A DNA stretch of 64,000 nt from Lachnospiraceae bacterium. GTDB taxonomy: Bacteria; Bacillota; Clostridia; Lachnospirales; Lachnospiraceae. A program made the position numbers and the translations under genes. Where the stretch lies: contig JAILGE010000011.1 of the NCBI GenBank assembly GCA_024697065.1, forward strand, positions 1-64,000, read 5' to 3'. Shown one piece after another: positions 52,123-60,808 of this stretch. Numbering within the stretch: position 1 is the first letter of the stretch; each line of letters starts with the position of its first letter. The notes beneath the pieces were generated by a model, which saw only the letters and a program-made list of their open reading frames with translations, was not told the DNA's origin and did no database searches.

Positions 52123-53637
52123 ATGGAATCTAAAAAGCAGGGGAAAAGTATAGATCTTAGACCTATCATATATCTGTACGTGTATCTTCCGGTACTGGTA
52201 TTTATGATCGGATGGTTTAAATGGTATATAGGGATCCCTGTATCTGCTGCTATTCTGTATGCGTTGTATTATGCGTTGTATGGTTCTCCGGAAAAAAAGA
52301 ACAGGATAAGTTTTGAATTAAACGGAGTAAATCTTTTTTCTTCCGTATTGATAATAGAGATGCTTTTTATCTGGTGCCTGTATTCGGGACAGGGCGGATA
52401 TGTGGAGCAGGCCGGTGACTGGAATAAGCATAATTCTGTATTGCGTCTGCTCACAAGCAACGAATGGCCGGTGAGAGGCGGGTATGAAGGTGAGACAGGA
52501 GTGCTTACATACTATGTTGCCGGTTATATCATTCCTGCTTTATGCGGCAAGATATCCGGCGGTTTTCTTGTGGCACAGAAGATGACTTTCGTCTGGACTC
52601 TTACAGGACTCTTTCTGATAATCAATCTTATCGCAGACGGTCTTAAGGTAAAGAACCCGTGGGTAAAAGTGGCGATAGTCCCGTTGTTTATCTGTTTCTC
52701 GTCTTTTTCGTGTTTGCTGGGCGGAGTATACGGCTATGCGGTGCCGGGAGATGTCTACAATCCCACCCACTTTATGAGCTTTAGCCTGCCGATCCAGTTT
52801 ACTTCCAATATCATCAATCTGGCATGGGTTTATCCCCAGGCACTTGCGGGATGGGTCACCACGCTGCTGCTTCTCAGGAATGTTAGGAAAGTGGAGAATT
52901 GGGGGCTGATCATCGCACCCTCGATCCTTTATTCGGCATTTGTATTCGTATCCATCGTTTTCACGGCTTTCGTTCTGTATGCATGGAATATGGCAGATGT
53001 TTGGTCGAAGCATGGATTTAAGGACGGAGCGGCTCCAATGTTTAAAAAGCTTATGGACAGAAGGATGCTTCTGGCGTTTGTATTTATTCTTCCCCTGGGA
53101 TTATATCTTTCCACATCTGTATTCCAGGATAAGCATGGATTCTCGGAAATGGGATTTTCCTTTGTGGAATATCAGGGGAATTACAAGGGACTTGTGATAG
53201 TGAACCTGATGTGGGGGCTGTGGATGTTACTTCTCCTTAAGAAGGAAAAGGGCAACATGTTATTGTATGCGGCATCCATTGTTTTCTTTGTTCTTTCATT
53301 GGTAAAGTTTGGGACATTTAATGATATATGCATGAGAGGAAGCCTCGTGCCGATGACCGTATTCGCTGTCCTGGTTATAAAGAATGTGATCTATTCCGGG
53401 AAAGACAAGTGGTACAGATGGCTTCTTGTTGCCTGTCTTTTGCTGACGGCATCCGGAGGGATGAGAGAACTGGTGGATCTGTATTCCGTAAGAGGTTTGG
53501 ACTTTGAAGATGTAGAGCGCGGCGAGTCTACCGTAGAGGGATTTATCAATATGATGGGAGACGGATGGACCGACTTGTATAAGTATCAGTATTTTTACTG
53601 GGGCGGCGGCGGATTGTCGGATATGCTCCTTAAGTAA
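52123..53637 (+). CDS. Polytopic membrane protein, function unknown (possible GT-C type)
   Basis: 504 residues with about 11-12 membrane segments. I do not recognise the family. Layout (an early large loop with the conserved-looking WPVRGGYEGETGVLTYYVAG between membrane segments) resembles GT-C glycosyltransferases, but no diagnostic motif is certain. Start ATG 52123 with GAAGGT; it begins just after the SRP RNA and continues into the next membrane protein (27 bases to its chosen start), so the two are probably one unit. The last 60 residues are hydrophilic. Confidence 0.55.
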   Translation: MESKKQGKSIDLRPIIYLYVYLPVLVFMIGWFKWYIGIPVSAAILYALYYALYGSPEKKNRISFELNGVNLFSSVLIIEMLFIWCLYSGQGGYVEQAGDWNKHNSVLRLLTSNEWPVRGGYEGETGVLTYYVAGYIIPALCGKISGGFLVAQKMTFVWTLTGLFLIINLIADGLKVKNPWVKVAIVPLFICFSSFSCLLGGVYGYAVPGDVYNPTHFMSFSLPIQFTSNIINLAWVYPQALAGWVTTLLLLRNVRKVENWGLIIAPSILYSAFVFVSIVFTAFVLYAWNMADVWSKHGFKDGAAPMFKKLMDRRMLLAFVFILPLGLYLSTSVFQDKHGFSEMGFSFVEYQGNYKGLVIVNLMWGLWMLLLLKKEKGNMLLYAASIVFFVLSLVKFGTFNDICMRGSLVPMTVFAVLVIKNVIYSGKDKWYRWLLVACLLLTASGGMRELVDLYSVRGLDFEDVERGESTVEGFINMMGDGWTDLYKYQYFYWGGGGLSDMLLK

Positions 53638-53663
53638 GTATTTTGTCATTGAAAGGCATGGAA

Positions 53664-55904
53664 ATGGAAAAAATTAAAAAGGCTGCAGGCCCGGGAATAT
53701 CAGCGGTTTTATTTATTGCGATGTTGATCTTCGCACATGTAACTTTTGGAGATGAATTCTCAAAGGTCATTTCATGGTATCTTGCAATGTTATTGACCGG
53801 AGCCTTGATATATCCCGCGGTGATGATGCTTTTTCCGGATTTTGCCGACAGAGGATGGGTATTCTCCAAGGTATTTGGCATCCTGGCTCCGGGGTATCTG
53901 ATGTGGTTGCTGTCCTCGCTGCATATCCTTAAATTCAATTTTGCTTCCAGCTGGATATGTGTGATCATTACCCAGGCTGCGATATTTGCTTTTTTATATT
54001 GGAGGAGCAGGAAGAAAGGAACTTCCGGCATCATCCCGGGGAAGATACCGGTAAATGCTGTTCTTTTGCGGGAGATCATTTTCTTTGCATCATTCCTTTT
54101 CTTCTGCTATTTCAGGTGCTTCAGACCGGAAGCATTCGGACAGGAAAAAATGATGGACTACGGTTTTATGAACCGCATGTTCTATACGGATTATTTTCCG
54201 CCTGAGGATTTCTGGTATGCCGGTGAGAAGATAAATTATTACTATTTCGGTCAGTATATTTTTACATTCATAACACGTATCTCAGGTAATAAAGTTGATA
54301 TCGGATACAACCTCGGTATGGCAACCGCTTTTGCTTTCTATATGATGCTTCCCTTTGAGCTGGCTTTTGAGCTTACGGGATGCGCAAGAAATGTAAAAAA
54401 CTGGCACAGGCATGCAGCGGGATTTGCCGCAGGCTGCATATCTTTGTTCAGCGCAAATATGCAGTATGTGATATACGGCAAGGTAGTTCCCGTAATATGG
54501 GATATCCTCCAGATCGAGGGTGAAAAGCCTTCTTACTGGTATTCCAATGCATCGAGATACATAGGAGAATTCCCTGAAGTCGAGGATAAGACTGCCATAG
54601 AGTTTGGTGCTTATTCAATGGTAACAGGAGATCTGCATGCCCATGTGGTGAACCAGCTTTTTGTAATGACTTTCTTAGGCCTCCTTCTTGCCTACATGAT
54701 CACGAGGAGCAAGGAAAGTCCCGATGAGAAAAAGAACATTTGGAAGATAAGCCTTTTAGAGCCCAGGGTGATCCTGTGTGCCGTATTGATGGGAATCTTC
54801 AGCATATGTAATTCATGGGATGTCGCTATCTATTATGTTGTAGCGGGATCTGTTCTCCTTGCGGTCAATATAGTCAGATGCAGGAAGCCGTTGGAGACTG
54901 CGGGGGTGACTGCGGCCCAGGGAGTGCTTTTTATAGCTGTGATGTTTCTTCTGACACTTCCTTTCATGTTGCAGTTCAAGCCCATGGCAAGCGGGATAGC
55001 AAGAGTATCCAGAAGATCGCTTTTCTATCAGCTTGTGGTTTTATGGGGATTGCCCTTTGGCATGTTCACGGGATTCTTTGTTAATCTCTTTAAAGGAAAA
55101 AAGGGACTTAAATTCAGGGGATTTCTGGAGTCGCTTTCGGTTGACGAGATGTACATCATGCTTACGGGGCTGTGTGCTTTCGGACTGGTATTGATTCCTG
55201 AGTTTATTTATCTTAAGGATATTTACGCCGGCGCGTATGAGAGATTCAATACCATGTTCAAGCTGACGTACCAGACCAACAGTATGCTTGCTGTATTTTT
55301 CGGATATATCCTCATCCGGTTCATCTTCAGACCTGAGATGCAGGGCCAGAGAAAATGGGGGATCATCTGTTTAGTACTTCAGCTCGTATCCTGCACATAT
55401 TTTTTTGCCTATGCCAAAGCGTGGTACGGAGATTACACAAAATACTCGGAAAGAGAATCGCTCACCGCAGATCATTTTGTTGAAAGAGAAGCTCCTGCGG
55501 ATATGGAGGCCATAAGATGGATCGAAAGAAGTATCGCCCCCGGCGCGGTGGTGCTTGAATCCCAGGGGAGCGGTTATTCCCTTGATGACAGGGTGTCGGT
55601 ATTTGCGGCTACAAGAACAGTCATCGGATGGCATACCCATGAGTGGCTGTGGCATGACAGTCTGGATGCGGTAAGAGACAGGGAAGCCGATGTTAAGAAG
55701 ATATATACTTCGGATAATATCAATGAGGTAAAGATGCTGCTGGATAAATATGATGTGGAATATATATTTGTGGGCAGCAGGGAATACGAATGGTACGGCG
55801 AAGAAGGTATGGATCCGGAGTTCCTGTGCTCCCTGGGATATGTGGTATACACGGGAGAAAATGATATAAATGACGAGACAGTATATGTCATAGATGTGGA
55901 TTGA
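53664..55904 (+). CDS. DUF2298/YYY-type polytopic membrane protein (possible GT-C glycosyltransferase)
   Basis: 746 residues, at least 12 membrane segments and a C-terminal soluble part. The loop DYFPPEDFWYAGEKINYYYF followed by GQYIFTF is the signature of the YYY (DUF2298) family, known mainly from archaea and some bacteria and thought to be GT-C-like; the acidic residue near the first loop (MMDYGF) fits a GT-C active site. The C-terminal 150 residues resemble a periplasmic/extracellular domain with RWIERSIAPGAVVLESQGSG and VEYIFVGSREYEWYG. Start ATG 53664 from GAAAGG; the TTG 53643 has no site. Just upstream of a Ser/Thr-rich surface protein. Confidence 0.75.
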   Translation: MEKIKKAAGPGISAVLFIAMLIFAHVTFGDEFSKVISWYLAMLLTGALIYPAVMMLFPDFADRGWVFSKVFGILAPGYLMWLLSSLHILKFNFASSWICVIITQAAIFAFLYWRSRKKGTSGIIPGKIPVNAVLLREIIFFASFLFFCYFRCFRPEAFGQEKMMDYGFMNRMFYTDYFPPEDFWYAGEKINYYYFGQYIFTFITRISGNKVDIGYNLGMATAFAFYMMLPFELAFELTGCARNVKNWHRHAAGFAAGCISLFSANMQYVIYGKVVPVIWDILQIEGEKPSYWYSNASRYIGEFPEVEDKTAIEFGAYSMVTGDLHAHVVNQLFVMTFLGLLLAYMITRSKESPDEKKNIWKISLLEPRVILCAVLMGIFSICNSWDVAIYYVVAGSVLLAVNIVRCRKPLETAGVTAAQGVLFIAVMFLLTLPFMLQFKPMASGIARVSRRSLFYQLVVLWGLPFGMFTGFFVNLFKGKKGLKFRGFLESLSVDEMYIMLTGLCAFGLVLIPEFIYLKDIYAGAYERFNTMFKLTYQTNSMLAVFFGYILIRFIFRPEMQGQRKWGIICLVLQLVSCTYFFAYAKAWYGDYTKYSERESLTADHFVEREAPADMEAIRWIERSIAPGAVVLESQGSGYSLDDRVSVFAATRTVIGWHTHEWLWHDSLDAVRDREADVKKIYTSDNINEVKMLLDKYDVEYIFVGSREYEWYGEEGMDPEFLCSLGYVVYTGENDINDETVYVIDVD

Positions 55905-55965
55905 AAGTGATGCTTTTGCAAGGGATCTTATGGAAGCTGTATGTGAATTTGAACAAAAATGGTTT

Positions 55966-56046
55966 ATGTAAACGTCACGAAATAAACAAAAATCGGCATC
56001 AATAGTCGTGGGAAAACGTTTACATTTTAGAAAAGTATAGTACAAT
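55966..56046 (+). promoter_or_regulatory. Promoter with two CcpA/LacI-type operator candidates for the surface protein
   Basis: Minus-35 TTTACA (56019-56024), 16 bases, minus-10 TACAAT (56041-56046). ATGTAAACGT (55966-55975) and its exact inverse ACGTTTACAT (56016-56025) lie 50 bp apart, about five helix turns. The second, read on the minus strand, matches 14 of 15 positions of the cre consensus WTGNAANCGNWNNCW and covers the minus-35; the first matches 13 of 15. A long leader (about 105 bases) follows. Confidence 0.6.
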
Positions 56047-56159
56047 AAAATAAATTATTCACATTCTGAGTTATATTCTAAAAATATTACGCTGAAAAAT
56101 AAAAAAGGTTTTATTAAATTGTACAGAGCCGCTTTGTCTGCGGCGTGTTGGAGGAAGAG

Positions 56160-59009
56160 ATGAAGAAAAAGCAGTCATTAATGAAGAAGATCATTGCAGG
56201 GTCTTTCGCTGCGGTATTGACCGCTGGAATGGTGATCGCTGCACCAAAGAGAATGGTTTCGGCTGACGGAACGGTTTTTGGTGATGATTATTCACTGAAC
56301 AGCATACTTACAAAGTATGATTTCTTTGTTGAAGGTGATATGACAGGAACAGGTCATACCGTAGGTGCCTTTGTAGTAGGTGGTACGCTGGATATCGAAC
56401 AGGGCGTCGGAAGTGCTGCTGCAGCTCCTTCATACGCAGGTACTGTAGCCGGAATGCACGGTGAGGCTAACAGAGGAGAGCTGCTCAAGAATCTGGAAAC
56501 GAATTTTGACCTCTACGTGAGTGATTCTTCATATGATGAGAATAAAGCTAATATGGGGCATTGGGCCGGAGTTCATAATGTTACTTCCAATTTCAGTGCA
56601 GATGAGTTTATAAATGCATCTGCAGCGTGGAGTGCAGTCAGAAGCGAGTCGGCAGCTCTTGCAAAGACAGGTGATACCGCTAATGTAAAGAGAAACGGAA
56701 ATACTCTTGTGATAGACCTTACGGATTATTATTCCGCTACAATAGATGCAAATCCTTCGGATTTCGCAAGGATCGAACTTAAGGGTGTTGAACCTCAGGA
56801 TGTCAGAAAGAATAAATATGTGATCAGTTTCCTTGGAAATGACTGTTCCGAAAATTCCCAGAGTATATACTTTGGAAATAATACACTTGGAAATTCCGCA
56901 GCGAATTGCATGCTTTCCGGCGAAAGCAGAGAGGCTAATGATAGCGGCTTTTATCTGATATGGAACTTCCCCAATGCTACTCAGGGAACACTGGATTGGC
57001 ATTTTGGACATATAGTGGCTCCTAATGCAGACGTAGTATTAAACGGTGGATCTTCAGACGGTGCGGTTATAGCCAAGTCTATAGTAACTTACAACCAAAA
57101 CCACTTCTGGTCTGCATACGGAATAGAGAATGCTCCTGAAATGTCTGAAAATGCAAAGGCTACAGAGGCTGCCGAGAAGGAAGCAAGTAAGGAAGTAGAG
57201 GCAAGCGAGTCCGCGAAGGCAAGTGAAGAAGCTTTGGCAAGTGAATCAGCAAAGGCAAGCGAAGAAGCTTTGGCAAGTGAGTCTGCAAAGGCAAGCGAAG
57301 AAGCGATAGCAAGCGAGTCAGCAAAGGCAAGCGAAGAAGCGATAGCAAGTGAGTCTGCAAAGGCAAGTGAAGAAGCGATAGCAAGCGAGTCTGCAAAAGC
57401 AAGTGAATATGCAAAAGCAAGCGAGTCTGCAAAGGCAAGCGAAGAAGCGATCGCAAGTGAGTCTGCAAAGGCAAGTGAAGATGCAAAAGCCAGCGAGTCC
57501 GCAAAAGCAAGTGAAGATGCAAAAGCAAGCGAGTCCGCAAAAGCAAGCGAAGATGCAAAAGCAAGTGAGTCTGCAAAAGCAAGTGAAGCAGTAAAGGCAA
57601 CAGAGTCCGCGATAGCAAGCGAGTCAGCAAAGGCAAGTGAGGCGGTAAAGGCAACAGAATCCGCAAGAGCCAGTGAAGACGCAAAGGCAAGTGAAGCAGT
57701 AAAGGCAACAGAGTCCGCCAGAGCCAGCGAAGACGCAAAGGCAAGTGAAGCAGTAAAGGCAACAGAGTCCGCCAGAGCCAGCGAAGATGCAAGAGCAAGT
57801 GAATCCGCAAAGGCAAGCGAGACTGCAAGAGCCAGTGAAGAAACATCGGTAAGAGCCAGCGAAGAAGCAAGGGCAAGCGAAGCTGCTAAGGCAACAGAAT
57901 CCGCAAGAGCCAGCGAAGACGCAAAGGCAAGTGAATCCGCAAAGGCAAGCGAGTCTGCAAGAGCCAGCGAGGATGCGAGAGCAAGTGAATCCGCAAAGGC
58001 AAGCGAAGATGCGAGAGCAAGCGAAGACGCGAAGGCAAGTGAAGCTGCTAAGCCCAGTGAGGCAGCACAGGTAACTGAGACGACCCAGGCTACAGAAGCA
58101 ACAGCACCCAGTGAGTCTACACAGCCCAGCGAAGCAGCACAGGTAACTGAGACGACCCAGGCTACAGAAGCAACAGCACCCAGTGAGTCTACACAGCCCA
58201 GTGAGGCAGCACAGGTAACAGAGACAACCCAGGCTACGGAGACAACAGCACCCAGTGAGTCTACACAGCCCAGCGAAGCAGCACAGGTAACTGAGACGAC
58301 CCAGGCTACAGAAGCAACAGCACCCAGTGAGTCTACACAGCCCAGTGAAGCGGTACAGGTAACAGAGACAACCCAGGCTACGGAGACAACTGAACCCAGT
58401 GAGTCTACACAGCCCAGCGAAGCAACACAGGTAACAGAGACAACCCAGGCTACAGAAACAACTGAGACAGCTGAGCCTACACCTACTCCCGAGGCATCCG
58501 AGCCTGAAACAGTAGTCGTATCGGTACCTACACCTACACCGACACCTCAGCCGGATGACAGCTCAGTATCAGACGGACCTGTTCAGCCTTCACCTGCACC
58601 CGTACAGGTACAGTCTACAAGGGTTGGCGGCAAGGTTAAGGTTAACGATTCGGACAATACAGGAAGCACAAGCACTAAGACCTATCAGTGGGAGCGCTCC
58701 ACTGACGGAGGAAATACCTGGAGTGTTATCGACGGAGCAAATGACAGCACTTATGTTACAGGCGACGACGATGAGGAATCACTGGTGAGAGCAAAACTTA
58801 CAGACGGAGATCTGGTATCATTTACAGATTCCGTATGGGTAGATGCAAAGGATAGAAGCAGGAAGACTACAGATACAGACTCGGATAAGTCTGATGATGT
58901 ACCTAAGACAGGAACAGATGAGACTCCTGCAGCAATCTTCATCATAGTAGGTCTTGCAGCAGCAGGCGGCCTGGTTTACACAGGAAAGAAGAAGAGAAAT
59001 TACAGATAA
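56160..59009 (+). CDS. Sortase-type surface protein with anchor-A domain and long Ser/Thr-rich repeats
   Basis: 949 residues. Signal peptide (about 1-35, MKKKQSLMKKIIAGSFAAVL), a choice-of-anchor A type beta domain (about 40-320: DFFVEGDMTGTGHTVGAFVV), two repeat blocks (E-x-A-x-A-S hexads, then 24-residue Thr/Ser/Pro units), a proline stalk, an Ig-like domain (about 820-900: YQWERSTDGGNTWSVIDGAN) and a C-terminal VPKTG sortase motif, hydrophobic helix and basic tail. It should be covalently attached to the wall as an adhesin-like stalk; Ser/Thr richness suggests glycosylation. Sortase not in the window. ATG 56160 with GGAGGA; GTG 56145 overlaps that site. Confidence 0.9.
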   Translation: MKKKQSLMKKIIAGSFAAVLTAGMVIAAPKRMVSADGTVFGDDYSLNSILTKYDFFVEGDMTGTGHTVGAFVVGGTLDIEQGVGSAAAAPSYAGTVAGMHGEANRGELLKNLETNFDLYVSDSSYDENKANMGHWAGVHNVTSNFSADEFINASAAWSAVRSESAALAKTGDTANVKRNGNTLVIDLTDYYSATIDANPSDFARIELKGVEPQDVRKNKYVISFLGNDCSENSQSIYFGNNTLGNSAANCMLSGESREANDSGFYLIWNFPNATQGTLDWHFGHIVAPNADVVLNGGSSDGAVIAKSIVTYNQNHFWSAYGIENAPEMSENAKATEAAEKEASKEVEASESAKASEEALASESAKASEEALASESAKASEEAIASESAKASEEAIASESAKASEEAIASESAKASEYAKASESAKASEEAIASESAKASEDAKASESAKASEDAKASESAKASEDAKASESAKASEAVKATESAIASESAKASEAVKATESARASEDAKASEAVKATESARASEDAKASEAVKATESARASEDARASESAKASETARASEETSVRASEEARASEAAKATESARASEDAKASESAKASESARASEDARASESAKASEDARASEDAKASEAAKPSEAAQVTETTQATEATAPSESTQPSEAAQVTETTQATEATAPSESTQPSEAAQVTETTQATETTAPSESTQPSEAAQVTETTQATEATAPSESTQPSEAVQVTETTQATETTEPSESTQPSEATQVTETTQATETTETAEPTPTPEASEPETVVVSVPTPTPTPQPDDSSVSDGPVQPSPAPVQVQSTRVGGKVKVNDSDNTGSTSTKTYQWERSTDGGNTWSVIDGANDSTYVTGDDDEESLVRAKLTDGDLVSFTDSVWVDAKDRSRKTTDTDSDKSDDVPKTGTDETPAAIFIIVGLAAAGGLVYTGKKKRNYR
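57190..58052 (+). repeat. Hexad repeat block (E-x-A-x-A-S) of the surface protein
   Basis: About 860 bases of 36-base units, each two related hexads (ES-A-K-A-S then EE-A-L/I-A-S, later ED-A-K-A-S or EA-V-K-A-T). Third-position changes show it is an ageing tandem array. The opposite strand is open for long stretches, as a by-product. Confidence 0.92.
58053..58470 (+). repeat. 72-base Thr/Ser/Pro repeat block of the surface protein
   Basis: Six copies of a 24-residue unit (PSEAAQVTETTQATEATAPS then ESTQ), the last partial. Copies differ by a few substitutions; two alternate types (TEAT and TETT) suggest duplication of pairs. Confidence 0.93.
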
Positions 59010-59022
59010 TGATCCAACACGG

Positions 59023-59057
59023 AATCCCCTCCTGCAGTGATGCGGGAGGGGATTTTT
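59023..59057 (+). terminator. Terminator of the surface protein gene
   Basis: A 14-bp stem (59023-59036 with 59041-59054, one G-T pair, loop GTGA) followed by TTTTT. Confidence 0.94.
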
Positions 59058-59085
59058 AATGTATCACTTTACCGGCTATTTGGGT

Positions 59086-59091
59086 TATAAT
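59086..59091 (+). promoter_or_regulatory. Minus-10 of the ATP-grasp gene, start point at the ATG
   Basis: TATAAT at 59086-59091 with no good minus-35. A start at about 59098 would be one base before the ATG at 59099; there is no ribosome site, so the mRNA would be leaderless. Confidence 0.55.
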
Positions 59092-59098
59092 TACACGT

Positions 59099-60073
59099 AT
59101 GAAAAAGAAGATATTGATCACTGCCGGCGGTACAGGATCTGCCTGGCAGATAGCAGAAACGATAAAAAAATATTATTCGGACAGTTTTGAATTATTCATC
59201 ACGGATACAAATGAAAAATGGCTGGTGGCATCCGCAGCATTAGCGGATCATTTCTTTACGGTCCCTCCGGTGAAAAGCAGAGGTTATGCTGCATATATGT
59301 ATGATCTCATTGAAAAAAACGGGATAGATATAATCATCCCCCTTATTCCATGGGAACAGAGGTTCTTTGCACCGGATAATAAGCATTTCGCGGCTCTTGG
59401 TATCGTATCCACAGCACCTTTAACCGTTACGGAGGAATTGCTTAACGATAAAAACAGTCTTTACGGATTTTGCGTTTCAAATAAAATACCGACGGTCAGG
59501 ATTGTGGATATTAAGGATGTAAGCAGGGATAAAACCTATTTTATAAAAAGCAGCTGCGGCTTCGGATCTATGGGGGCAGGCAGGGTCTCAGGTTCCGATA
59601 TCCTTAAAATGGATAAGAAAGAGATCGCATCCATAGTGATCCAGGAGGACTGTACAGGTAAGGGTACTCGAAAAGGTGCAGTGGAAGAAGTTACTGCCGA
59701 GTGTTTTTATGACGGCAGGAAGTGTCATGTGGCTGTCAGAGAACGACTGGAAGCAAAAAGCGGAGTGTGTACAAAGGCGGGTTTTCGTAACGAACCTGAA
59801 ATAGAAGAGACAATAAATAAAATATGTGAAATGGTTGAAATGCCAAAGGTTTTCAATATCCAGTTCATACGTAAAGGAAAAAAATGGCTTGTTATGGATG
59901 TTAATCTAAGACTTGCGGCGGGAACAGGACTTTCGGCAGCTGCGGGATTTGATGTTGTAAGAGCTCTGCTTGCTGACTTATCAGGAAAAAAAGTCAATCC
60001 GAAGTGGCTGAAGATAGATCCGTCTGTTGAAACCGTGCTCAGAGTATACAGAGAGGTTACGATTAAAAAGTGA
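59099..60073 (+). CDS. ATP-grasp domain protein
   Basis: 324 residues. Starts with a Rossmann-type KILITAGGTGSAWQIAETIK, then an ATP-grasp core (FIKSSCGFGSMGAGRV, glycine-rich loop; IVIQEDCTGKGT; WLVMDVNLRLAAGTGLSAAA, metal-binding Asp/Asn). Such carbamoyl-phosphate-synthase-like ligases occur in sugar nucleotide and surface glycan clusters; the substrate is not predictable. The next gene overlaps the stop (GTGA). Probably leaderless (see promoter). Confidence 0.8.
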   Translation: MKKKILITAGGTGSAWQIAETIKKYYSDSFELFITDTNEKWLVASAALADHFFTVPPVKSRGYAAYMYDLIEKNGIDIIIPLIPWEQRFFAPDNKHFAALGIVSTAPLTVTEELLNDKNSLYGFCVSNKIPTVRIVDIKDVSRDKTYFIKSSCGFGSMGAGRVSGSDILKMDKKEIASIVIQEDCTGKGTRKGAVEEVTAECFYDGRKCHVAVRERLEAKSGVCTKAGFRNEPEIEETINKICEMVEMPKVFNIQFIRKGKKWLVMDVNLRLAAGTGLSAAAGFDVVRALLADLSGKKVNPKWLKIDPSVETVLRVYREVTIKK

Positions 60074-60765
60074 TCATGACAAGAGATGAAAAACTCCAAA
60101 AGAATATTTTCCTGATCGATCTTGACGGGACTATCATCGATTCGGGAAAGAGGCATATTGATGTAATGGAAGCAGTTCTTGCTTCCGGTAATCCGGAATA
60201 TGCTGACGGAAAAGCACGAGCTGATTTTGACGGTAATGAATATCTGACCTACAAGGCCGATGGTCATACCGGAAAAGAATATCTGACTGAGATAATTGGA
60301 CTAACGGTAAGCTCGGCTGCGGAGATACAGAGACTGTGGACAGAGCAGATAGAATTCTCTGCAAATCTAAATAAAGACAGACTCTATGATGATGCTGTTT
60401 TTTTCCTGGATAATATATATGAGAGTGCCGGAGTTGTATTTTTGACGGCAAGAAAAAATGTGGACGGACTAAAGGGTGAACTGCGGCGTTTAAGTCTGGA
60501 GGCCTATGCCGACTATACCATAGTTGCCGATCCCTTTGACGCAGCTGCGCAGAAGGCACTTGCATATGAGGCATTGAAAAAGATGTATCCGGCAGCTTCC
60601 TTTACCATAGTAGGGGATACGGAGAATGAATATGATCTGTCGGTGAATAAAAAGACAGATCAAAGACTTTTAAACAGAGGCTTCAGAAGCAGGAAGTACT
60701 GGGATGGAAGAAAAGTCAGATCTTATGATGATCTGGTCGCTGTTTATAAAAGTTTAAAGAAATAA
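60070..60765 (+). CDS. HAD family hydrolase
   Basis: 231 residues. HAD motif I with nucleophile D17 and acid D19 (FLIDLDGTIIDSG), motif II in VFLTARKN, a Lys in the AAQKALAYEAL stretch and motif IV GDTENEYDL. Probably a phosphatase on a sugar or small phosphate, coupled to the ATP-grasp protein by a 4-base overlap. Start GTG 60070 or ATG 60076; the overlap favours the former. No ribosome site of its own is needed. Confidence 0.83.
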   Translation: MIMTRDEKLQKNIFLIDLDGTIIDSGKRHIDVMEAVLASGNPEYADGKARADFDGNEYLTYKADGHTGKEYLTEIIGLTVSSAAEIQRLWTEQIEFSANLNKDRLYDDAVFFLDNIYESAGVVFLTARKNVDGLKGELRRLSLEAYADYTIVADPFDAAAQKALAYEALKKMYPAASFTIVGDTENEYDLSVNKKTDQRLLNRGFRSRKYWDGRKVRSYDDLVAVYKSLKK

Positions 60766-60808
60766 AGAAGTGAGTTTTCCAAACTCATCATACCATGGAG
60801 GTAAAAAG

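Noticed and set aside
57160-57876. Long Leu-rich open frame on the minus strand, 238 codons
   Set aside because: It is the reverse of the hexad repeat (GCA-AGC-GAG type codons read as CTC/GCT/TGC). No ribosome site, and its composition is an artefact.
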